A stretch of 64,000 bases of DNA from Pseudomonas cremoris (GTDB lineage Bacteria > Pseudomonadota > Gammaproteobacteria > Pseudomonadales > Pseudomonadaceae), in NCBI RefSeq assembly GCF_014230465.1, contig NZ_JAAXCY010000001.1, forward strand, positions 721,735 through 785,734. The letters are read 5' to 3'. Positions 25,549-42,800 of this stretch are shown in pieces. Both the position numbers and the translations under genes were made by a program. Each line of letters starts with the position of its first letter. Within the stretch, counting starts at the first letter, position 1. The notes beneath the pieces are model-generated. The model was not told the DNA's origin. It made no database searches and saw only the letters and a program-made list of their open reading frames with translations.

Positions 25549-26790
25549 TCACTCGCCCTGTCGAGCCGGAGCGTCCAGCTCAAAAGCCGTATGCAACGCC
25601 CGTACAGCCAGTTCCAGGTACTTCTCTTCAATCACCACCGAGACTTTAATTTCCGAGGTGGAGATCATCTGGATGTTGATGCTTTCCTTGGCCAGCGCGC
25701 CGAACATGCGGCTGGCAACGCCGGCGTGGGAACGCATGCCAACGCCTACGATCGACACCTTGGCAATCTTGGTATCGCCGACCACTTCGCGGGCACCAAT
25801 CTCGCTGGCAGTGTTCTCCAGGATCTTGAGAGCCGCATCGTACTCGTTGCGGTGCACGGTGAAGGTGAAATCGGTGGTGTTATCGTGCGAAACGTTCTGC
25901 ACGATCATGTCGACTTCAACGTTCGCATCGCTGATAGGGCCCAGAATCTTGAAAGCCACGCCCGGGGTGTCTGGCACGCCACGGATAGTCAGCTTGGCTT
26001 CATCACGGTTGAATGCGATACCGGAAATGATCGGCTGTTCCATGGATTCCTCTTCATCAATAGTAATGAGGGTGCCCGGACCCTCTTTGAAGCTGTGCAA
26101 TACGCGCAGCGGAACGTTGTACTTGCCGGCGAATTCCACCGCACGGATCTGCAGCACCTTGGAACCGAGGCTGGCCATTTCCAGCATCTCTTCGAAGGTG
26201 ATCTTGTCCAGGCGCTGGGCCACGGACACAACACGCGGGTCGGTGGTGTAGACGCCGTCCACATCGGTGTAGATCTGGCATTCATCAGCCTTGAGGGCCG
26301 CCGCCAGTGCCACGCCGGTGGTGTCCGAGCCGCCACGCCCCAGGGTCGTGATGTTGCCGTGCTCGTCCACACCCTGGAAGCCCGCTACAACTACCACGCG
26401 GCCTGCTTGCAGATCAGTACGGATTTTCTGATCGTCAATCTGCAGGATGCGCGCCTTGGTATGCGAGCTGTCGGTAAGGATGCGCACCTGGCTGCCAGTG
26501 TAGGACACCGCCGGCACACCACGCTTGTTCAGCGCCATGGCCAGCAAGGCGATGGTCACCTGCTCCCCCGTGGACACAATCACATCCAGCTCACGCGGCA
26601 GCGGCTGTTGATCACCGCTGATTGCCTTGGCCAGATCGATCAGGCGATTGGTCTCGCCGCTCATGGCCGACAGCACCACCACCAGGTCGTCACCGGCATC
26701 GCGGAATTTCTTAACCTTGTCGGCTACCTGTTCGATTCTTTCGACAGAACCGACCGAGGTGCCTCCAAATTTCTGTACGATCAAAGCCAT
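25549..26790 (-). CDS. lysC: Aspartate kinase LysC
   Basis: First step of the aspartate family (Lys, Thr, Met, diaminopimelate). 413 aa. The kinase domain starts KFGGTSVGSVERI and contains VVVLSAMSGETNRL, STGEQVTIALL and LGRGGSDTTGVALAAAL. Two ACT domains (~265-405) bind lysine or threonine for feedback. Monofunctional, the single-chain form usual in Pseudomonas. It lies 95 nt after alaS. Confidence 0.96.
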   Translation of the reverse strand: MALIVQKFGGTSVGSVERIEQVADKVKKFRDAGDDLVVVLSAMSGETNRLIDLAKAISGDQQPLPRELDVIVSTGEQVTIALLAMALNKRGVPAVSYTGSQVRILTDSSHTKARILQIDDQKIRTDLQAGRVVVVAGFQGVDEHGNITTLGRGGSDTTGVALAAALKADECQIYTDVDGVYTTDPRVVSVAQRLDKITFEEMLEMASLGSKVLQIRAVEFAGKYNVPLRVLHSFKEGPGTLITIDEEESMEQPIISGIAFNRDEAKLTIRGVPDTPGVAFKILGPISDANVEVDMIVQNVSHDNTTDFTFTVHRNEYDAALKILENTASEIGAREVVGDTKIAKVSIVGVGMRSHAGVASRMFGALAKESINIQMISTSEIKVSVVIEEKYLELAVRALHTAFELDAPARQGE

Positions 26791-26885
26791 TTCTAAGCCG
26801 CCTCAGCCCGTAAAGGGGCGCCTATTATCCAATCAACCAACACCACACCGGCCCGCGACTAGACCACGGGCCGGTGAACGGTGCC

Positions 26886-29504
<2,619 letters not shown>

Positions 29505-29650
29505 TAGGTTCTTCCACGGAGGCTGCGGCCAAAGGCCAGTGCGCAACATCATCAGACGGAGCGACGGCAAAGGGCCGCATTATATCGGCCCTTTGTCGGT
29601 GGTACAGCGTGTTTATGCGATAGAGCGGTTCAATTAGACGGTCTGTACGG

Positions 29651-30655
29651 TCATTTGCGTGAAAATTCGACGAATGTCGCCAGCACCTGCTCGATCTGTG
29701 CCCGGTTGACATCCAAATGCGTGACCATTCGCAGGCGTGGCGCGGCGCTCAACTTGATCCCGCGCTCGGCGGCGAAGGCTTTCAGCGCCTGGGCCTGATC
29801 GCCGATCTGGACGTAGACCATGTTGGTCTGCACCGGCTCCACTTCGAAACCAGCTTTGCGCAATTCGTCCCCCAGCCATTGGGCGTTGGCGTGGTCGTCT
29901 GCCAGGCGCTGCACCTGGTGGTCCAGGGCGTACAACCCGGCCGCCGCCAGGGAGCCGGCCTGACGCATACCGCCGCCGACCATTTTGCGCAGGCGGCGCG
30001 CTTTGGCGATCAGCGCCGTGGAGCCGCACAGCACCGAGCCAATCGGCGCACCCAAGCCCTTGGACAAGCACACCGACACCGAGTCGAAATGCTGGGCGAT
30101 TTCCCGCGCATCCACCCCCAGCTTGACCGCCGCGTTGTAGATCCGCGCGCCGTCCAGGTGCAAGGCCAGGCCGTGCTCACGAGTGAACGCTCGCGCCTTG
30201 GCCAGGTATTCCAGTGGCAACACCTTGCCCTGCATGGTGTTTTCCAGTGCCAGCAGGCGGGTGCGAGCGAAGTGGAAATCGTCGGGTTTGATAGCTGCGA
30301 GCACGTGGTCCAGGTCCAGCGAGCCGTCGGCCTGTACCTCCAGCGGCTGCGGCTGGATCGAACCGAGTACCGCCGCACCACCGCCTTCGTATTTGTAGGT
30401 GTGGGCCTGTTGGCCGACGATGTATTCCTCGCCGCGCTCACAGTGAGCCATCAACGCCAGCAGGTTGCTCATGGTGCCGGTGGGCACGAACAACGCAGCG
30501 GCAAACCCCAGGCGCTTGGCCAGTTCGGCCTCCAGATGGTTGACGCTAGGGTCTTCGCCATACACGTCATCGCCGCTGGCGGCAGCGGCCATGGCGTCCC
30601 GCATGCCGGGGGTGGGTTGGGTCACGGTGTCGCTGCGCAGGTCGATCACAGACAT
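29651..30655 (-). CDS. ltaE: Low-specificity L-threonine aldolase
   Basis: PLP enzyme cleaving L-threonine and L-allo-threonine to glycine and acetaldehyde. 334 aa from [18 protein letters not shown] at 30655 (AAGAGG upstream; 36 earlier codons rejected). It shows [27 protein letters not shown], and the PLP lysine in [15 protein letters not shown] (Lys ~197). Single gene divergent from the FMN riboswitch. Family identity is clear; the exact stereopreference is not. Confidence 0.92.
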   Translation of the reverse strand: MSVIDLRSDTVTQPTPGMRDAMAAAASGDDVYGEDPSVNHLEAELAKRLGFAAALFVPTGTMSNLLALMAHCERGEEYIVGQQAHTYKYEGGGAAVLGSIQPQPLEVQADGSLDLDHVLAAIKPDDFHFARTRLLALENTMQGKVLPLEYLAKARAFTREHGLALHLDGARIYNAAVKLGVDAREIAQHFDSVSVCLSKGLGAPIGSVLCGSTALIAKARRLRKMVGGGMRQAGSLAAAGLYALDHQVQRLADDHANAQWLGDELRKAGFEVEPVQTNMVYVQIGDQAQALKAFAAERGIKLSAAPRLRMVTHLDVNRAQIEQVLATFVEFSRK

Positions 30656-30847
30656 GAAACAAGCCTCTTGGGGTTCAGTAAGTTCCTTTTCAGAGTGATT
30701 ACTGCGGGCAAAGCCACGGAATATCAAGCCCCCTGCGCATTCAATCGAATACCAACCAAACAAACCGATATAGCTTATCGATACGACGATCGTGCAGTTT
30801 TGGAAAAACCGTGTTAAAAACTCTCCGCCGCCAGGGTTCTGGCGGCA

Positions 30848-31012
30848 ACGTTCTCAGGGCGGGGTGCAATTCCCCACCGGCGGTAATTACACGCAACGTG
30901 TATAGCCCGCGAGCGCTTGGCGCCTCGAACTGCTCACGCAGGACGGCGACAAGGTCAGCAGACCCGGTGTGATCCCGGGGCCGACGGTCATAGTCCGGAT
31001 GAAGAGAGAACG
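30848..31012 (+). promoter_or_regulatory. FMN riboswitch (RFN element)
   Basis: All hallmark segments are present in order: TCTCAGGGCGGGGTGCAATT with CCCCACCGGCGGTA, then AGCCCGCGAGCG, GGTCAGCAGACCCGGTGTGA, and GGGGCCGACGGTCATAGTCC with GGATGAAGAGAGA. It precedes ribH by ~100 nt and would lower its expression when FMN is plentiful. Confidence 0.97.
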
Positions 31013-31082
31013 GGATTGGCACCTAAGGGCCGCGCGCCGATTCGGGCAGGCGTACCCTTAAATCCCATTCGATTCATAACGC

Positions 31083-31105
31083 CCTGTTTTTTTCTTAAAC
31101 AGGAG
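31083..31105 (+). promoter_or_regulatory. Hairpin covering the ribH ribosome-binding site
   Basis: CCTGTTT (31083-31089) pairs with AAACAGG (31097-31103), enclosing a 7-nt loop. The second arm contains the first part of the AGGAG Shine-Dalgarno (31101-31105), so the riboswitch may control translation start. Confidence 0.6.
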
Positions 31106-31112
31106 TCAGAAC

Positions 31113-31622
31113 ATGCAACCCACCGCAATCGACAGCAAAAGCAAGAACCATCACGGCGAGCGTATCGCGTTTATCCAGGCCTGCTGGCACAAGGATATTG
31201 TCGACCAATCCCGTAAAGGCTTCCTCGCCGAAATCATCGCCCAGGGCTACCAGGAATCGGACATCGATTTCTTCGAAGTCGGTGGCGCATTTGAAATGCC
31301 CCTGCACGCCAAGCTACTGGCGAAGACTGGCCGTTATGCCGGTATCGTCGCTGCCGCATTGGTGGTAGACGGCGGTATCTACCGTCACGAATTCGTCGCC
31401 CAATCGGTGGTCAGCGGATTGATGCAAGTACAGCTGGAAACGGAAGTGCCGGTGTTCTCGGTGTCCCTGACGCCGCATCACTTCCATGCGGGCAGCGAAC
31501 ATCATGCGTTCTTCCACGATCACTTTGTGCACAAGGGTCAGGAAGCGGCACGTACCTGTGCCGATACCTTGCACAAAGTGCGCGCGATCCGTCGTAGCGA
31601 GCCGCGCGCTGTAGCCGTCTAA
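31113..31622 (+). CDS. ribH: 6,7-dimethyl-8-ribityllumazine synthase, RibH2 type
   Basis: Penultimate step of riboflavin synthesis. 169 aa with RIAFIQACWHKDIVDQSRKGF, FEVGGAFEMPLHAKLL and DGGIYRHEFVAQSVVSGLM. The region after VPVFSVSLTPHHFH is His-rich (GSEHHAFFHDHFVHKGQEAA), a hallmark of the RibH2-type decameric paralogue rather than the housekeeping RibH1 encoded with ribBA or nusB. It lies behind an FMN riboswitch, with no other riboflavin gene nearby. Probably a second, regulated copy. Confidence 0.92.
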   Translation: MQPTAIDSKSKNHHGERIAFIQACWHKDIVDQSRKGFLAEIIAQGYQESDIDFFEVGGAFEMPLHAKLLAKTGRYAGIVAAALVVDGGIYRHEFVAQSVVSGLMQVQLETEVPVFSVSLTPHHFHAGSEHHAFFHDHFVHKGQEAARTCADTLHKVRAIRRSEPRAVAV

Positions 31623-31640
31623 ATAACACCGCGAAATAAA

Positions 31641-31730
31641 TGTGGGAGCGGGCTTGCTCGCGAAGGCGGTGTGTCAGTCACTGAACAGGTTGACTGATAC
31701 ACCGCCTTCGCGAGCAAGCCCGCTCCCACA
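31641..31730. repeat. REP pair with long perfect-like arms
   Basis: Arms of about 40 nt (TGTGGGAGCGGGCTTGCTCG...GTCAGTCA and its complement) around a 10-nt centre, between the converging ribH and aruE. Confidence 0.9.
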
Positions 31731-31755
31731 TTGGATAGCGCTAAAACCTTGAGAT

Positions 31756-32760
31756 CTACGCCAACCCGGCATCCGACGTCGGGACTATCAATATGCCCGC
31801 ACGCAAACCATTCTTGACCTTTGGGTTGGGGAAGATGATGCGCGCACCCTCCTCCTCGATCACCCAACGGGTCTTGGCCACGTCTTCGGCCAGCAGATAG
31901 CCCTTTTCCAGTTCTGAAAAGTTTTCCACGTCCGTCGGCAAGTGCAAGAGGAAGGCATCGCTGTGCTTGATGACTTCCCGTGCAACCGCGAACAGTTTCA
32001 AACCGTCGAGTGTGTCGGTCTCAGGCTCGCTGCCTTCGATGATCTGCTTCAGGCGGGTTTCCAGGCGAGACACGTCTACGCCCTGGTTCTGCCCGAACGG
32101 CCGCGCCTTGCCCAACTCCAGGGTGAAGGCCTCGGCGTCCAGTTGCTCGTAGGTAAACGCCGTGAAGGTGATGGAGGTCTTGTTCTGCAGCAGCACGGCT
32201 TCCATGCCAGCGGCGCGCAAACGCTCCAGTTCGCGACGGGAGTGCTGGCGACCGGCTTTCCACGGGTACAGGGCGAACTGTTCGATCTTCGAACCACGAA
32301 TGGCCGTATGCAGGTCGTAGTGCAGGCGCGAACGGTCGGGCAGGCTGAAAAAGCTACGAGCCAGTTGCTCAAGCTCGGCGGCGCGCATGGCCTCCGGGCC
32401 GATGTTTTGTTCGTGACGGCCATTGAACAGCCGGTTGACGTCCAGCTCCAGGTAACGCTCGCCGCGGCGCATCGCCTCGGGGTTGCCGAACAGGAACAGA
32501 ATACGGTTGCGGGGTTTGATCTCCCCACGGGCAATGCCATGCAACAAGCGGTCGAGCAGTTCGATCGGCGCGGTTTCGTTGCCATGGATGCCAGACGACA
32601 GCAGCAGGTCGCCGCCATTGTCCCGACCCTGCGGCGGGCGCACTTCAAGCGCGCCCTCGCTGAGCCAGCGCATCTGCACGCCGTCGACAGTCAGTTGAAT
32701 TTTTTGCGCCGGTTCACGACCGGCGAGGGTCAGTTCAAGCAGTTTGCCGAGGGCGAGCAT
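31756..32760 (-). CDS. aruE: Succinylglutamate desuccinylase (AruE/AstE)
   Basis: Last step of the arginine succinyltransferase pathway: N-succinylglutamate to glutamate and succinate. 334 aa, M14/AstE zinc enzyme. Zinc and substrate motifs are [52 protein letters not shown] and the catalytic Glu in [12 protein letters not shown]. Last gene of the operon, 11 nt after the small His-tail gene. Confidence 0.95.
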   Translation of the reverse strand: MLALGKLLELTLAGREPAQKIQLTVDGVQMRWLSEGALEVRPPQGRDNGGDLLLSSGIHGNETAPIELLDRLLHGIARGEIKPRNRILFLFGNPEAMRRGERYLELDVNRLFNGRHEQNIGPEAMRAAELEQLARSFFSLPDRSRLHYDLHTAIRGSKIEQFALYPWKAGRQHSRRELERLRAAGMEAVLLQNKTSITFTAFTYEQLDAEAFTLELGKARPFGQNQGVDVSRLETRLKQIIEGSEPETDTLDGLKLFAVAREVIKHSDAFLLHLPTDVENFSELEKGYLLAEDVAKTRWVIEEEGARIIFPNPKVKNGLRAGILIVPTSDAGLA

Positions 32761-32771
32761 AAGCAGCTTCC

Positions 32772-33059
32772 TTAGTGGTTGCAGCCTGGGCCGTGAACGT
32801 GATCGTCGTCACCTTCAACGTCGGCCGGTTCCATTTCCAATTGCAGGCTCATCAGGTTGGTGGCCAGTGGGCGCATCAGCAGGTTGGCGTACTCGGCGTC
32901 GCCTTCTTCCACGTCCACACCGATCAGCAGTTGGCCACGGCCGTCGTGCTGGATCCAGATTTCCTTGCCCTGCCAGACCACGGCGACGCGGGTGCAGGAG
33001 GTTTCCAGCTGGGTGCCGTCGGTGTCTTCAAGAATCAGTTTGAGGGTGTCGGTGGTCAT
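32772..33059 (-). CDS. Small conserved protein of the aru operon
   Basis: 95 aa, mostly beta and acidic, with a C-terminal HVHGPGCNH tail that could bind a metal ion. It lies between aruB and aruE, 23 nt after aruB. A gene occupies the same position in the P. aeruginosa aru operon (sometimes labelled topoisomerase II, without support). No topoisomerase motif is visible here. Its role in arginine catabolism is unknown; a metal-delivery or small-partner role for the zinc enzyme AruE is speculation. Confidence 0.75.
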   Translation of the reverse strand: MTTDTLKLILEDTDGTQLETSCTRVAVVWQGKEIWIQHDGRGQLLIGVDVEEGDAEYANLLMRPLATNLMSLQLEMEPADVEGDDDHVHGPGCNH

Positions 33060-33082
33060 ATTTTAGCTCTCGCCGTGCGGCG

Positions 33083-34429
33083 TTAATTGATCTGGAAAGG
33101 ATAAACCGAGCCCAGTTTAAGGATTTGCGTCAGTTCATCCAATGCCGTCCGGCACTCAAGCAGCAATTGCGGGTCAGCCAGGTCGGTTTCACGCAGGCTG
33201 TCGCGGTAGTGCTTGCCGACCCACTGGGTCAGTGTTTCGTACAACGGCGCGGTCATGATAACGCCTGGATTCACCGCCGCCAGTTCCGTTTCGTTCAACG
33301 CAACGCGCAAGCGCAGGCACGCCGGGCCACCGCCGTTCTGCATGCTTTGCTTGAGATCGAAGACTTTCACTTCACGGATCAACCCGCCGGACGCGGTCAA
33401 GCCTTGCAGGTACTGCCAAACGCGTTCGTTGGCACGGCATTCTTCCGGCACGATCAGCAGCATCGAGCCGTCGGAGCGGGTCAGCAACTGACTATTGAAC
33501 AGGTAAGAACGCACTGCGTCCTCGACGCTGACCAGCGCGCGGGGCACGCAGACGGATTGGAAGTTACCGCCCAACTTGCCCAACTTGCCGTGCAATTCAG
33601 CGAGCATTTGCTCGGTATTGAGAAACGCGTCCTCGTGGTAGAACAGCACTTCGCCATTGCCCACGGCGATTACGTCATTGTGGAACACGCCGGCATCGAT
33701 CACCGCTGGGTTCTGCTGGGCGTAGACCACACCGGACTCCTTCAAGCCATGCAGGCGTGCAACGGCCTGGGAAGCTTCGAGTGTCTGGCGCGCCGGGTAC
33801 TTTTGCGGTGCTGGGTAACGGGGGTCGAACGCACTGCGGCCAAACACGAAGAACTCAACGCCCGCTTGGCCGTACTCACGGCAAAAACGCGTGTGGTTGG
33901 CTGCGCCTTCGTCGCCAAACTGCGCCACCGCGGGCAATGCGGCGTGATGGGCGAAGTGCTGCGCGTCAGCAAACATCGCTCCTAGCACACGGCTGGTGGT
34001 CGGATGTTCGATGCTGCGGTGGTATTTGCAATTGAGGTTGGCGGCGGTGAAATGCACGCGACCGTCAAAGGTGTCGGCACTCGGGCTCACGGTAGCGGCG
34101 TTGGCCACCCACATGCTCGACGCGGAGCAACTGGCGACCAGCAGCGGCATGGCTTCCTTCGCTGCCTGCTGAATGACCTGCGCGTCGGTGCCGCTGAAAC
34201 CGAGGCTGCGCAAGGCGGCCACGTCCGGGCGTTCCTGGGGCGCCAACACACCTTGCACGAAGCCCATGTCCATCAGGGCCTTCATCTTTTGCAGGCCCTG
34301 CAACGCCGCTTCCTTGGGGTTGGAATGCTGCTGGCTGTTGCTCTGGGACGCGACGTTGCCGAAGGACAAACCGCCGTAGTTATGGGTCGGCCCCACTAGA
34401 CCGTCAAAATTGACTTCATAGGATTTCAT
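33083..34429 (-). CDS. aruB: N-succinylarginine dihydrolase (AruB/AstB)
   Basis: Converts N-succinylarginine to N-succinylornithine, CO2 and ammonia. 448 aa from [20 protein letters not shown] (34429). Amidinotransferase-fold family, with [52 protein letters not shown] and the catalytic Cys in [14 protein letters not shown]. The frame is open to 34465, but the family start is at 34429. A REP pair separates it from aruD upstream. Confidence 0.96.
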   Translation of the reverse strand: MKSYEVNFDGLVGPTHNYGGLSFGNVASQSNSQQHSNPKEAALQGLQKMKALMDMGFVQGVLAPQERPDVAALRSLGFSGTDAQVIQQAAKEAMPLLVASCSASSMWVANAATVSPSADTFDGRVHFTAANLNCKYHRSIEHPTTSRVLGAMFADAQHFAHHAALPAVAQFGDEGAANHTRFCREYGQAGVEFFVFGRSAFDPRYPAPQKYPARQTLEASQAVARLHGLKESGVVYAQQNPAVIDAGVFHNDVIAVGNGEVLFYHEDAFLNTEQMLAELHGKLGKLGGNFQSVCVPRALVSVEDAVRSYLFNSQLLTRSDGSMLLIVPEECRANERVWQYLQGLTASGGLIREVKVFDLKQSMQNGGGPACLRLRVALNETELAAVNPGVIMTAPLYETLTQWVGKHYRDSLRETDLADPQLLLECRTALDELTQILKLGSVYPFQIN

Positions 34430-34487
34430 CGGCGAGGCTCCACGAACATCTGTTTTTATAGGCAATTTTCAACACAACAGAGATCCA

Positions 34488-34579
34488 ATGTGGGAGCGGG
34501 CTCGGTCGCGAAAGCGGTGGACCCGTCACCTGATACATCAACTGACAGACCGCATTCGCGAGCAAGCCCGCTCCCACAT
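34488..34579. repeat. REP pair inside the aru operon (aruD/aruB gap)
   Basis: The left arm has one variant (GGGCTCGGTCGCGAA) and the right arm is standard. It lies between two genes on the same strand, so it could reduce downstream aruB expression or stabilise the upstream mRNA. Confidence 0.85.
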
Positions 34580-34581
34580 TT

Positions 34582-37073
<2,492 letters not shown>

Positions 37074-37126
37074 GCTATCTCCTCAGACGGGCCGCTGTTT
37101 GGCAGCCACCCGCGACACTCAATTCT

Positions 37127-38146
37127 TTAAACCGCGACCAAACGCACACTCGCGCCTTCGCCAACGCCCAGGGCTTCGGCGGCCGCCAGGTCCAGGGTCA
37201 CCGGTTTGCCGGGCGCGTAGTCCAGTTCCAGCATCACCGCGCGGTAATCCTGCAACTGCGCGTTGCTCACCAGGTACTGGCGGCCAACACCCTTGACCAT
37301 CTCGCCGATCTTCACCGGCACCACGCGGCTCTGGGCAATCGAGCGAATGCCCGAGACCCGTGCGTGCAACGTCGGGCCACCGTCGAAGATGTCGATGTAG
37401 TGATCGGTCTCGAAGCCTTCGCGCATCAGGATGTCGAAGGTGATCTGCGCACGCGGGTGCACCTGGCCCATCGCTTCCTGGGCTTCATCCGGCAGCAACG
37501 GCACGTAGATCGGGTAGTGCGGCATCAGCTCGGCGAGGAAGGTGCGGCTTTTGAGCCCACACAGGCGCTCGGCGGCGGCGTAGTTGAGGTCGAAGAAGTT
37601 GCGACCGATGGCGTCCCAGAACGGCGAGTCACCGTTCTCGTCGCTGTAGCCGACGATCTCGGTCACCACCGAGTCGGCAAAGCGCTCAGGGTGGCTGGCG
37701 ACAAACAGCAGGCGGCCACGGGAATTGAGTTCCGACCACGGCGAACCGACCAGCTCCGGCACCACATAGAAGCTGGTGAGCAGGCTGTTGCCGGTCAGGT
37801 CGTGGCACTGGGAAAGCACGTGGATCTTGTTGTGGATCTTCAGCTCGCGGGAGGCGTGCACGAAGGTCTCATTACGAAAACTGTAGAAAGGCTCGGAATA
37901 GCCCGCCGACGCGACGATAGCCGAGCAGCCGGCGAGCTTGCCGGTCTCGGTGTCTTCGAGCACGAAGAAATAGCTTTCTTCACCGTTGAAACTCACCTCG
38001 GCGGCGAAGGAAGCTTCGCTGGCGGCGATCTTGTCGCTGAGGCGTTCCACATCATCCGGCAAGGAGGTGACACCAATCGGGCTGTCCGCAGCCAGACGCT
38101 GTACCTCGCCCAGATCAGCCATTTGCGCGGGGCGCATCACCAGCAT
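37127..38146 (-). CDS. aruF: Arginine/ornithine N-succinyltransferase alpha subunit (AruF)
   Basis: 339 aa paralogue of AruG. In Pseudomonas the active enzyme is an AruF/AruG heteromer that also acts on ornithine. Conserved blocks: LAADSPIGVTSLPDDVERL, FFVLEDTETGKLAGCSAIVAS, HVLSQCHDLTGNSLLTSFYV, EIVGYSDENGDSPFWDAIGRNFF and YIDIFDGGPTLHARVSGIRSI. It is 53 nt upstream of aruG. A REP pair separates it from aruC. Confidence 0.95.
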   Translation of the reverse strand: MLVMRPAQMADLGEVQRLAADSPIGVTSLPDDVERLSDKIAASEASFAAEVSFNGEESYFFVLEDTETGKLAGCSAIVASAGYSEPFYSFRNETFVHASRELKIHNKIHVLSQCHDLTGNSLLTSFYVVPELVGSPWSELNSRGRLLFVASHPERFADSVVTEIVGYSDENGDSPFWDAIGRNFFDLNYAAAERLCGLKSRTFLAELMPHYPIYVPLLPDEAQEAMGQVHPRAQITFDILMREGFETDHYIDIFDGGPTLHARVSGIRSIAQSRVVPVKIGEMVKGVGRQYLVSNAQLQDYRAVMLELDYAPGKPVTLDLAAAEALGVGEGASVRLVAV

Positions 38147-38217
38147 GGTGTCACTCCTTAACTCGAAAAACTCATAGAGGAAAAAATGCCGGACAGTGCC
38201 TGATTCAACTCAGGCCC

Positions 38218-38313
38218 AAATGTGGGAGCGGGCTTGCTCGCGAATGCAATCTGTCAGTCAATACACCTGGCGACTGAACCACCGCTTTCGCGAGCAAGCC
38301 CGCTCCCACATTT
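38218..38313. repeat. REP pair inside the aru operon (aruC/aruF gap)
   Basis: Standard inverted REP arms (AAATGTGGGAGCGGGC... / complement) in a 199-bp gap between co-directional genes. Confidence 0.9.
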
Positions 38314-38345
38314 GGAAACGGTCCGGCCAGCAAAAAGTGTTGCTA

Positions 38346-39711
<1,366 letters not shown>

Positions 39712-39811
39712 AATAGCGTCGCAATGGCGCAGTTTAAACTAACTATCTAGAGCAGGCCGCGTGAAACGCGCTGATCTACTGATGCGCTTTCCTGACTATC
39801 AGAGATTTTGC

Positions 39812-42800
39812 ATGAGTACGCCCTCTCTCACCGACGATACCGCACAGCCGGACCGTCACTATGCCCTGCTGAAAGATGCCATTGCGCCCTGGCTGGGCCA
39901 GGCGTCAAGCACCCGGCGACGGGCCTTGGCCGAGGCAACCCTGCAAGCGCATGCCACCAATGCCGAGTTCAAGCGCCTGACCGGCGTGCACTGGAACGCG
40001 CAAAATGCGGTGGATGACGCCCTCAATCAGGTGCAAGGCCCACGGGCATTTGCCCGTGCGCGGCTGGAAGGTGCACTGCTGACCCGCTTCGGCCTGGACT
40101 TGAACAGCGAATCGGTCTTTCTGCGCCTCTATATCCCACAACATGTGCCGTGGTTTTCGATCCCTTCGGGCGCCGCGCGCACCTGGACCGTGTCACTGCT
40201 GGACGCCGCCCTGCACAACTTCGAACACAGCGAAACCCTCGACGACGCCTTCGAGATCGACTCGACCTACATCACACCGCCCAATGCCACCGGCCAGTTC
40301 GACACCCTGCCTGCCATCCGCGAAAAAATCGGCATCACCACCTTTACCCGGTTGTGCCGCGAGCTGGATATCGGCGCGCACTACCAGACGTACCTGCGCA
40401 CACAACTGGGCCTGAACGAACCGGTGAGCGCCGCGGTACTGCAAGCCAAGGTCGACGCCAGCCACAAAGCCGCCCTGCGCGTCGCCCTGCAACTGGCGCG
40501 TCAGCGCGGTGATATTCGCGATGACTTTGCGCGGCAGGTCGAAGGCCTACTGCAGGGCCGCAGTGACCTGAGCCTCGACACCCAGCCCTTGCACTGCCAC
40601 ACCTTGCAGATGATGGACGCGCCACTGGCAGGCATCCTGCTGATCGCTCCCGACCTGGAAACCTCCCGTTCGGTACAGCGCCTGGTCGCCTACGTGCCGG
40701 ACGACCCGCAGCAACCGCTCAAGGAATACGCCTCGGCGCTGGCCTTCCAACAGGAACTGACCCATCAACTGCGTGACCCCGACTACCAGACGTTTTTCAG
40801 CCGCTTCGTCCCCCATGCACAGCGCGGGGTGTTTTTCGCCAACCTGAGCCAGCGCCTGGCGCGAGTCAAATGGCACCCCACCGACTACGGCAGCGGCCTG
40901 CCCGCCTGGCGCAAGGAACCCACCGACGCCCCCAAGCTGCAATTTGTCGCCACACTGGTCCACGGCAATATCTGGTTGCACCTCTATCAGCAAAAGCTCA
41001 ATCAGGTCCTCAACGATGCGCGCACCCAAGCCGTGTCCACGGCCACAGTGGACCGCAATGCGCGCTGGGCCCTATGGGATTCGTTTGTGAATGTGGCGTC
41101 GTCGATCCTCAACGCCGCGCTGTTGATCGTCGCACCGTTCATTCCCGGGCTGGGCGAGTTAATGCTCGGTTACATGGCCTACCAACTGCTGGATGACGTG
41201 TTCGAAGGCATTGTTGACTGGGCCGAAGGCTTGTCCCAAGAGGCGTTCGGCCACTTGATGAGCGTGCTGCAATCCCTGGTGCAATTGGGTGCCTTTGGTG
41301 CAGGCAGCACGATTGGCGCGGCGCAGTTACGCAGGGTTTTGCCCCCTGACGTCCTGGCTTTTATCGACCGTTTCAAACCCGTCACGCTGGCCAGCGGTGC
41401 CCGCCGTTACTGGCAGCCGGACCTCACGCCCTATCAACAACACATCCGCCTGCCACCACGCCTGGGCATCGACTCGCAAGGGCTGCATCGGATGCGCGGC
41501 GAGTCGATATTGCCCCTGGAAGGCAAGCTGTACGCCGTGCAAAAACACGCGAATGAAGACACTTATGTGATCAAGCACCCCAACCGTCCCGAGGCCTACA
41601 CCCCGCGCGTGCAGCACAACGGCGCCGGTGCCTGGCACAGTGAGCTGGACACGCCACTGCAATGGGATCACCCCACCCTGCTGCGGCGCCTGGGCCATCG
41701 CGTCGCCGAGTTGAGCGAAGCTGACCAGCAACTGGCGCTGAGCCTCAGCGGCGTGAATGAAAACGCCCTGCGCCAAATGCACGTGCGCAGCGACCCGGTG
41801 CCGCCGCTGCTGGACGACACCCTCGACCGTCTGCGCCTGGACCGCAGCCTGCAAACCCTGATCGAACGCCTCGACAGCGACGACCCCACGCAACACGCGC
41901 AGGTCGACCCACAGGACATGCTCCAGTTGCTCACCACCTACGGCGACTGGCCCAACACCCGCGCCTTGCGCATTGTTGACGCCGAGGGCAACACCGCCTG
42001 GGCATTCGGTGATCAGAACAAGCCCGTGGTGCAGATCCACGAGGCGCAAATGACCAATGGCGACCTGCTCAGGACCCTGTTGCAAGCCCTGAGCCCGGAA
42101 GAAATCCGCAGGCAATTCGGCGAGGTGGCTGCCGACCCCGAGCTGCGCCTGGAAAACCGCGTGAAGCAACTGCGCAAGAAACTCGCGCGTCTGGCCGAGC
42201 GACATCGCACCGAGCTGTTCGAGGCGCGGTATGCCGAGTATCAACTGACCGAGCAACCGCCAGTGCAACACATGATGCAGACCGCGCCCGGCCTGCCGAC
42301 CAAGCTCATCACCCGACTGCTGGGCCAGGCCAGCGCCTTTGAGCTGGAGGAACTGGGCTACCAGCGTACACCGCCGCGCCTGGCCCACTTGGCTGAAAGC
42401 GCACTGGCCGAACTGCGGCTTAACCGCGCCTACGAAGGCCAGCACCTGGTGGCGCCGCCGAACCTGGACACTGACCGCCTGGCCTTGAACAGCCTGAAAC
42501 TGCTGCCAGGCTGGTCTGATCAGTTGCGCCTCGATGCCCGGCACCTCGACGCCGCCGCTGCCAGTTGGCTGCAGGTGGGCCCGGACGACGCGCCGATCCA
42601 ACGCACAGTGGTGCGCACGGCCGGCGGCCGCTATGTCCCCTACGACGATAAGGGCCCGTTGTTCGGCGAAACCGACCTGTACACCGCCGTCCTCAATGCC
42701 TTGCCCGATGCGCAACGAGACGCCCTGGGCATCGGCATCGGCCAAGGCCCTTTGCTTGAAGAACGCTTGCGCCACAACCCGCTTAAACGCGACGAACTGC

